Shown here: positions 56,994-64,000 of the stretch, piece after piece
Position numbering within the stretch: position 1 is the first letter of the stretch
How the letters are laid out: each line of letters begins with the position of its first letter
Assembly: GCA_011503125.2 (NCBI GenBank)
Contig: WWBZ02000022.1
Coordinates: forward strand, 4,464,001 to 4,528,000
Origin: Botryosphaeria dothidea
Taxonomy: Eukaryota; Ascomycota; Dothideomycetes; Botryosphaeriales; Botryosphaeriaceae
Reading direction: 5' to 3'
Length of the DNA: 64,000 nucleotides
Made by a program: the position numbers and the translations under genes
The notes under the pieces: model-generated
Seen by the model: the letters and a program-made list of their open reading frames with translations, nothing else
Databases searched by the model: none
What the model was told of the DNA's origin: nothing

Positions 56994-59195
56994 ATGCTAC
57001 TGGCTCCATGCAAAAGGGGCGCTGCGAGCGCCTCTGCAGCATTGAGGCGCTCGCTTGAAATCTCAACATTGGCGCCAAATCGCTGCATTGTGAGCGCACC
57101 AAGACCATGCAGAATACCGCCTTCACGCAATCCGCCAATTCGTCGCTTTTCTTGCAGTTCTACAGTCCGGGACCAGCCGTCTTTCCTCGAGAGCTACAAG
57201 CAGTCATGTAGGTCGAATGAATTCCATTTTTCGACACTCAGGCCATCGCAAAGTCTGATATTTCCCATAGTCCTCTTTCCTTCTGCTACTCATGACATCA
57301 AAGCTCTGGCAGATGCCTCGATGGGAGACGAGGTAACTCTGCACGGCTATCTTGGCCCACGTGCAGACCTTTCCAAGAAGCTCTCCTTTGTGCCCTTGAT
57401 AAGCAAAGACCTCCGCCACAGTGTCCAGATCATCAGCACGCCACGCTCGTCCGAGGAACTGCACTCACAGCTCAAAGCACTGGGCGCCCAGGACCCAGTT
57501 GCTATCAAAGGCGTGTTGAAGGAGCGCAAGCCCACCAAGAACGATGCTGGCGACATCCAGAAAATCACGAATGTGGAAGTCGAGCTGAAGGAACTGTATG
57601 TGCTTAATGAATTCCCCGAGGAGATCACCTTCCAAGAGGACACCAACATCCCCCCTGAACAGCGCCATCTGCAGATCCGTCAAGACAAGAGCCTTCGTGA
57701 TGCCTTGGCCTTTAGGTCAAAAGCAGCAAACATCTGCAGAGACGAGCTGGGCAACAAGCACGAATTCTTAGAGATTGAGACCCCACTGCTTTTCAAGTCG
57801 ACGCCTGAAGGAGCACGGGAATTTCTCGTGCCAACTAGGGCCAAGGGCTTGGCTTACGCACTGCCTCAGAGTCCGCAGCAGTACAAACAGATCCTCATGG
57901 CCAGTGGAATCCCCAAGTATTTCCAGATTGCTCGTTGCTTCCGAGATGAGGACCTGAGAGCCGACAGACAGCCCGAATTTACTCAAGTTAGTATACCAAA
58001 CCTTGTTGGATGAGTTAGCTGACAGTCCATAGCTCGATCTCGAAATGTCTTTTGCGACTGGGGAAGACGTGATGAAGTGCATCGAGGATCTTGTCCGTAG
58101 GCTCTGGGCTGAACTCCTGGATGTGAAGTCCCTGCCGTCAAAATTCCCAAGGATGTCTTACAACGACGCCATGGCAAAATATGGCTCCGATAAACCCGAC
58201 ATTCGCCTCGGGATGGAAGTATGTACCTTCACAAACCCGATTCGAACAACCGCCGCTTACCATGGCAGATATCACAAATCCATTATCTACTGCCAGTCGA
58301 CCTCATCAGCAAGATTGGACCTTTGACGAATCCTGCCGTGGATGTGATGAGGCTCCGACTGTCAGGCGATCCTTCAGAAACTCGCAAATTCGTCAACGAA
58401 TTCATGGACTCGCCAGAAGCTACACCCTTTATCAGCAACCCCGAAGGGCAGCCTGGTATCTTCATTTTCGACTCACGCAAACCACTGCAAGGTCTTCAAC
58501 CCTTCGGTTTCGAAGCAGCAGAACGCCTAGAGGACATGTACGAGCTTGAAGACGGTGACCTCATCGTCATTCAGGCACGCAAAAAGGAGCCATTCTCCGG
58601 GGGCTCGACGCCCATAGGAAACTTGCGTCTTGCACTGCACAGGGCCGCTATTGCAAAGGGCCTGATCCCCGCACCGGAAGGGGTTGAATTCCTGTGGATC
58701 ACCGACTTCCCTCTTTTCTCGCCAAGTAATGATACGGACCCAGGCCAAGGCGGCGCTGCTGGTTTCTCAGCAACACATCACCCCTTCACGGCACCCAAGA
58801 CCGCAGAGGACGTCGGTCTGCTTTCCACGGACCCGGCCAGCGTTCGGGCAGAGCATTACGATATCGTAGTGAATGGCGTTGAGCTTGGTGGTGGCAGCAG
58901 GCGTATTCATGATGCACGAGTGCAGGAATACATCATGCGTGATGTGCTGAAAATGAGCGAGGAACGTTTGCAGGATTTCAGACATCTGCTTGACGTTCTC
59001 AGGGCGGGATGTCCGCCACACGCCGGTATTGCGCTCGGCTTTGACAGGCTCATTGCGGTCATGTTAGGGAAGGAGTCGGTGAGAGAAGTTATCGCTTTCC
59101 CCAAGAGCGGAAAGGGAGAAGACCTCTTGGTGAAGGCGCCGAACGCCGTGACGAGAGAGCAGCTGGAAACATATCATTTGTCTCTCAAAGAATAG
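56994..59195 (+). CDS. Aspartyl-tRNA synthetase, mitochondrial (3 exons)
   Basis: Charges tRNA-Asp in mitochondria. Exons 56994-57986, 58033-58218 and 58269-59195 (46 and 50 bp introns, both phase 0) give 701 aa. The Arg/Ser/Ala-rich, acid-poor N-terminus ([20 protein letters not shown]) fits a mitochondrial presequence. An OB-fold anticodon domain lies around residues 105-210. The bacterial-type class II catalytic core has motif 2 [17 protein letters not shown], spliced to LDLEMSF, then a GAD-like insert ([20 protein letters not shown]) and motif 3 [24 protein letters not shown] endings are conserved ([18 protein letters not shown]). The length and bacterial-type architecture distinguish it from the cytosolic enzyme. 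It converges on NudC with 289 bp between the ends. Confidence 0.92.
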
Positions 59196-59484
59196 GGGTC
59201 CCCATGTTTTTTTTATGCCTTATCGAGGCAGCCGACAAGCTCTGTATTACATCCGGTTGTAAATTATTGTAGATTTTCCCGATTTCACGAAAGCCACCGT
59301 CACCGAATGTTCTAGACAGCCACCTACAAACCCTGCCAGGCTAGTATTTCCGAACAGCCTCAAGAATACACCCAACTCCTGAAGTTTTTTCCTCGCAATG
59401 ATTTTTTTGTGCCTCGCTATGCCGTAATTGACTATCGTGACATCGTATCCACAGCGTCGGGGCGCACAGAGGAGAGGCAAACAT

Positions 59485-60115
59485 TTAGCTGATTTGAGCA
59501 TTGGAGAAGTCCATCTCAGGGTGCTGCTCCTTGAACTTGGCCAGGATCTCCTCCTTCTTCTGCTCGTCACTGGTGGGCTTGCCCATCTCCTTCTGCCGCT
59601 GGTCCCACATCATCTTCTCGACCATGGAGCGCGTCTCGCCGTCCAGATCGCTGAGTTTGCTGCTCTCGGGTGTGATTTTCGAAGTGTCGATCTTGGGCGC
59701 GCCAGCGATGACGTTCTCCCACCATTCCATCTTGTTAACCTTGTCCAGGTGGATCGCGATTTCCTTTCCGTCCGGGACCGTCTCCAGAGTCCAGGTGCTC
59801 TCGTCGACATGGACAGGCTTCGACAGATCGCCCTGCGCAGGGTCAGCGCGGATATCACAATTGCAGCGAGGGGGAGGCTCTTACGTCGATGATGGGGTCC
59901 TGGCCCTTGACTTGGACTTTGAGCTTGGTCTTGGAGATCACGACATTCAGGTCCCTCGCTTTGAGGTTGGCGGGGATGGTGGCGGTGATGTCGACATCCT
60001 GGACGGTCTGGGACCACTTGTAGGGCAGGGCGGCCTGCTCGGCGGCCTCCTTTGCGCGGGCCTCGCGGTCCTGCTTCTCGCGCTCGGAGGGCGTGGGCGA
60101 ACTGGGGCGCGACAT
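59485..60115 (-). CDS. nudC: Nuclear movement protein NudC (2 exons)
   Basis: CS-domain (p23/HSP20-like) co-chaperone that supports dynein-dependent nuclear migration. Exons 60115-59885 and 59832-59485 (52 bp intron, GTAAGA...CTGAC...GCAG) give 192 aa, close to Aspergillus NudC. The CS domain begins [20 protein letters not shown] and continues [14 protein letters not shown], then across the intron [17 protein letters not shown] and NKMEWWENV. The NudC-specific C-terminus is [20 protein letters not shown], then [15 protein letters not shown] and HPEMDFS. It is divergent from the AP180 gene. Confidence 0.93.
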
Positions 60116-60387
60116 GGCTGCTTAGGGTTGTTTGGTGGGCTGTGCTTGGGCGCAGGAGGAGTTGCGTAAGGGCCGGCCGCGAGGTGAACCTACACCCTGG
60201 CCCGCCCGGCGCCCGCGCTCCTGCAATGACGCCTGCGCCGCCGACCTCCCGTCCGTCCTAGGCTCCGCTGCCCAAAACTAATTGTTTACTGCACCTGTCC
60301 ACATCCTGGCCTCCTCGCCCGACCGCCGCCTAAAGGCCTCCGTATCCCACCCTCGAATTCGAAGCCGCGGCATGCGACGCGCGGGAA
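60116..60387. promoter_or_regulatory. Shared 272 bp divergent promoter of nudC and AP180
   Basis: The only sequence between the two start codons, so both promoters must lie here. It is GC-rich with no TATA box; a CCAAT-like element is not obvious. Confidence 0.5.
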
Positions 60388-62410
60388 ATGTCGAGCTCCT
60401 TTGAGAAGTCCGTGAAGGGAGCCACCAAGATCAAGGCAAGCTGCCCGCGCTCTCCTCCTGCTCCCTGCGCCTCTGCGCGCGCGCGCTCTCGCAATGTCCC
60501 GCGCGCCCAACGAACCACCGCTGACCGCACCACCACCCACAGCTCGCTCCCCCCAAGAGCAAGTATGTCGAGCACATTCTGGTCGCTACCCACGCCGGCG
60601 AGGCCGGCGTCGCCGAGATCTTTCGCGCCCTGCAGAACCGCCTGCGCGATTCCACCTGGACCATCGTCTTCAAGTCGCTGATTATCATACACCTCATGAT
60701 CCGCGAGGGCGAGCCGGATGTCACCCTGAAGTACCTCGCCCAGGCGCCCGCCCGCCGCCTGGCCATCAATAACTTCACTGAGGGTATGCGCCCGCCGCCC
60801 AGCGCAGCCGGCCGAGTGCGGCGCAGGCACCTTGCTAACCCGCCGAGCAGTGCAGACCCAGGGCCACAACATCCGCACCTACACCGAGTATATCATGGCG
60901 CGCGCAAAGAGCTTCGGATCCACAAGGATAGACTACGTCCGCAACGGCGAGGGCCGCCTCAAGCGTCTGTCGGTCGACAAGGGCCTGCTGCGCGAGACGG
61001 AGCAGGTCCAGGACCAGATCCACGCCCTGCTGCAGTGCGATTTCCTGTCGTCGGAGCCCGAGAACGAGATTACGCTGACCGCCTTTCGATTGCTGACAAT
61101 GGACCTGCTCGCCCTCTTCCACGTCATGAATGAGGGCACCATCAACGTCCTTGGTCCGTATGCCCTTAGGCCCCCTAGGGAAAGGAACGCCCGGCTGATC
61201 GCTCGCAGAGCACTACTTCGAAATGTCGCATACCGACGCGGAACGTGCATTGAGGATCTACCGCATGTTTTGTAGGCAGACTGACGCTGTAGTGCAATAT
61301 CTTAGCATCGCAAGGCTACACGAGCATTCCACCCGCCTGGAGATTCCCAAGATCAAGCACGCCCCTACGAGCTTGGGCAATTCGCTGGAGGAGTACCTCA
61401 ATGACAAGGATTTCGAAATTAACCGCCGGCAATACCTGGCGCAGCAGGAAGCAAAGAAGAATGCAAAGGCCAATGGCTCCAGCAAACTGTTGGAAAAGAA
61501 GGATACTGCAAGGGCAGACTCCAGCTTCCCGGAGACGAAGTCGCAACCTGAAAGCAAGGGTCCCGCGCCGGATTTGATTGACTTCTTCGAGTCTATTGAG
61601 CAAAACCAACAACCGATGGCCCAGCAGGCCCAGCCCTTCCAACAGCAACCACCCCAGATCCAGTTCCCGCAACAGACAGGAATGATGCCGCAACAAACAG
61701 GCTTCGATCCGAGCTTTCAGAGCAATCCCTTTGGACAGCAACAGCAGCCCCAACAACTGCAGCCGAACTTCACCGGGGCAGGATTCGGGGGTTACGGACC
61801 GCAGCCTCAGCAGTTTGGGCAGCAGCCGCCGCCGCCGCTGCCGCAGAATGGCTCAGTGCCCTTCTTACAACCGTCATTTACCGGTCCTGCATCACAGGGA
61901 TTGCAACCGCAGACGACCAACCCCTTCCGCGCCTCGATGCTCATGCAATCGACGCCGACGGGCGGCAACCCGTTCAGCGCGGCCAACAACCCCAACCGCC
62001 AGTCGACGAACCCGTTCGCCAAAAGCTCGCCGCAGAACACGGGCGGCTTCGCGCCCTCGCTGCCCACCATCCAGTCGACGGGGCCCATCGACCTCTCGCA
62101 GCCCTCGCCGCAGACCAGCCACAGCCCCGCGCCGCTCCAGCCGACGCCCACGGGCACCAATCCGTTCGCGCGGCCGCAGACAGCGCACGCGGGCGCCTCG
62201 CAGTCGATGCTCGTGCCCAACGTCACGGGCAGCACCAATCCGTTCCGCCAGAGCGCCTTCGTCAACCAGCAGACGGGCCAGGGCTGGCAGAACCAGCAGG
62301 GCACGATGGGCGGCCTCGAGCAGCTCGAGACAATGCCGATATTCCCGCGGCCGGGCCAGCCTGGCGCGCCGCCGCAGCAACAACAACAGCAGACGGGATG
62401 GTCGACGTAA
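60388..62410 (+). CDS. AP180/CALM clathrin assembly protein, ANTH domain (4 exons, one GC-AG intron)
   Basis: Endocytic adaptor linking PI(4,5)P2 membrane, clathrin and EH-domain proteins (yeast YAP1801/1802 orthologue). Exons 60388-60435, 60543-60783, 60851-61153 and 61209-62410 give 597 aa. The first intron (107 bp) uses a GC donor (ATCAAG|GCAAGC); conservation of GATKIK joined to LAPPKSKYVEHILVATH fixes it. The ANTH domain covers about residues 1-270: the lipid-binding KxxxxPPKxKY/H pattern near the N-terminus, FKSLIIIHLMIREGE, LLRETEQVQDQIHALL and EHYFEMSHTDAERALRIY. The tail is Gln/Pro-rich with six NPF motifs (EH-domain ligands), DLIDFFESI as a possible clathrin-binding segment, and PQQTG repeats like those in other fungal endocytic proteins. 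Confidence 0.93.
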
Positions 62411-63505
62411 AGAAAGGAATCATCAAAAACGGGTTCGCTTTTTTTTCTTTTGATCTGTTTGGTTTGGGCACCACACCAGGGTTTAAACTCAGCGGGGGCG
62501 TTTTTGAGGGGATTTGCACTTTTTATCAAGTATCATATTGTTTTACTACGGAAGGGGGGAGGAAAGACCACGGCTTCTATTTTTTGGGGTTGTTTGTCAC
62601 TTTTTTACTCTTGGAGAGCGAGCGAGCGGTCTGGCAGCCGGCCGGGCGGATGATGGCTGGGCAAAAAGAGAGAATAGTAGGAGACTTTTTGCATTTTATA
62701 TCCGCACGTGGTCTTTGTATCCGTAGATGTGTTTTTTCCCTTCCTAAGATTTAATGGAGCCTATCCTCTGCATTGGGTTGTTTTTTTCCTTTTTTTTTCG
62801 CTGTAAGAATAATTTTTCTCTTGCATGTATCATAAGAGCGGGGTTGGCTTGTTCGGAAGAGCGCGGGGAGATAGGCTGCATAGCGATTATTTCGGATACA
62901 CAAGAGGAATACGAGGGGCAAGGCTGGGGAGGCAAGGCTGCTGCTGCTTGTCGCACTAGGACTGGATGGCGTCTCCGCATTCAGATTGTGGTGCAGCATG
63001 TATGGCGTACATGTACGCGTACTTTGCGGGCTTTGTTGGACGCGCATATGGCATGGTGAGAGGCGAGGCAGTCGCTTGGCTGCGTCATGCATTGAAAGAG
63101 CAAAAACGGCGTGGCAAAGGCGGAGCTTGTGTAGGTGGAGAGGGCGTTTCGAATGGCGACGAGATAGTTTGTCGGAGCGTCGGATTCAATTCTAATCCGA
63201 AGGCTGAACATCGCGGTTCGACGTCAAGCTGTCAAAAAAAGATCCCCCACCCTTGCATGCCAGCCAGCAAGCTCGTAGCCGTCCCCCTGTTCGATGCGGT
63301 CGGCAGTAAGCGGCCGGGGGCGGTGGAGGGGTCATTGATGCCTTAGGCATTAAAGATAAGATTAGATCGAATGACGCGGGGTGCGGTGCCAGAATATTCG
63401 CACCCGCGCGAAGGAATTAACGCTACACCATAGCTTCCCCCCAAACTTCGACTCCCACCTCTACTCTTCGCCCGTCGAGTGTACATATTGCGCGCTTAAA
63501 TCAAG
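62411..63505. other. Intergenic region
   Basis: T-rich runs (62436-62450, 62781-62800) follow the AP180 gene and are probably 3' UTR. No gene seen on either strand. Confidence 0.45.
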
Positions 63506-63587
63506 ATGTCTTCTCTCGGACCGCCTGGCGCGCAGCTCTCGGCTGAGCAGGCCGACAACTTTGAGGATGTGGGTTCTTTCAGGCGCC

Positions 63588-63624
<37 letters not shown>

Positions 63625-64000
63625 AGAGCTTTGCGATTTTTGCAGATGACGAGGCTGACACGACGCTGCGCAGATCGAGAAGCAGTTCGCCGTCAAGGGT
63701 ATGCGCCATCCCTCAAATCCTCTTCCCTCGACCCAACGTGACAAACAATCCCGCGCTGAAGCATAGATAGCAAACCACTAACGAGCGTTTTCTGCAGTCG
63801 TCCAGCACATGACGACGTACTGGTCGATCCTGGAGCGCATGCGCGGCAGCAAGCTGCGCCTGACCAAGATCGACGACGAGATCCACGAGCACTTCAAGAG
63901 CGAGTTCCCGGACTTCGACCCGGCCGCGACCATCAACGAGGACGAGATGAAGAGCAAGACGGGCAAGGAGCGGTGGCGCAACTTCATCATGGCGTACGAG
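63506..64000 (+). CDS. PBDC1-type (polysaccharide biosynthesis domain-containing 1) protein, 5' part
   Basis: Orthologue of human PBDC1 / yeast YPL225W, a small conserved cytosolic protein. Exons 63506-63568, 63674-63698 and 63798 to beyond the window end. The introns (105 and 99 bp) have GTGGGT and GTATGC donors. Joining gives MSSLGPPGAQLSAEQADNFE, then a 25-nt exon coding IEKQFAVK, then VVQHMTTYWSILERM and KLRLTKIDDEIHEHFKSEFP, the family signature, and ERWRNFI. The gene runs off the right edge. The first intron contains (GCG)12. Confidence 0.85.
63588..63623 (+). repeat. (GCG)12 microsatellite in intron 1 of the PBDC1 gene
   Basis: Twelve GCG units starting 19 bp after the donor site. Unspliced, it would read as poly-Ala or poly-Gly. 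Confidence 0.9.

Overview
The window is nuclear DNA of a filamentous ascomycete (Pezizomycotina; a Dothideomycete is my best guess but is not proven). Evidence: genes carry short 46-107 bp introns with GT/GC donors and CTAAC/CTGAC-like branch points. There are HET and STAND-type genes, a DUF3336-patatin lipase, NudC and AP180 orthologues, and a very strong RIP (repeat-induced point mutation) signature confined to repeats.

Layout. (1) 1-4.7 kb: two minus-strand genes of the allorecognition/NLR class, a STAND-type N-terminal-domain gene with ankyrin-like sequence and a HET-domain gene broken by one in-frame TGA. (2) 4.74-32.0 kb: a 27.3 kb nested retrotransposon island, bounded by a 15 bp target-site duplication (TSD). 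The outermost element is a minus-strand Tad1-like LINE. Inside it lie a full-length plus-strand LINE, at least three chromodomain Ty3/gypsy copies (one inserted in another, inserted in a third), a 5'-truncated LINE and three different solo LTRs, nearly all with readable TSDs. CpA and TpG are almost absent from most of the island, so ATG codons vanish, Trp codons become TAG and the second Asp of the reverse transcriptase active site becomes Asn. (3) 32.2-33.9 kb: a five-exon folylpolyglutamate synthase-like gene. (4) 33.9-38.4 kb: a gene-poor stretch with a STAND-type gene relic, a perfect hairpin and an abrupt GC-rich to AT-rich patch. (5) 38.4-64 kb: ordinary housekeeping gene space: a patatin-like triacylglycerol lipase, an AT-hook/transmembrane protein, a hypothetical basic protein, a membrane-anchored SDR/3-beta-HSD protein, an RNase H-fold protein, a membrane-anchored MOSC (mARC-like) protein, a secreted lysozyme-like protein, mitochondrial aspartyl-tRNA synthetase, NudC, AP180 clathrin adaptor and the start of a PBDC1-type gene.

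The genes do not form a pathway or biosynthetic cluster. The most informative part is the island, where order of insertion, deletion and RIP intensity can be read by eye. I found no convincing new enzymatic system. The most unusual single gene is the AT-hook plus C-terminal membrane-anchor protein at 42014-43255. Exon structures are inferred by eye from splice consensus, reading frame and family conservation; no search could be run.
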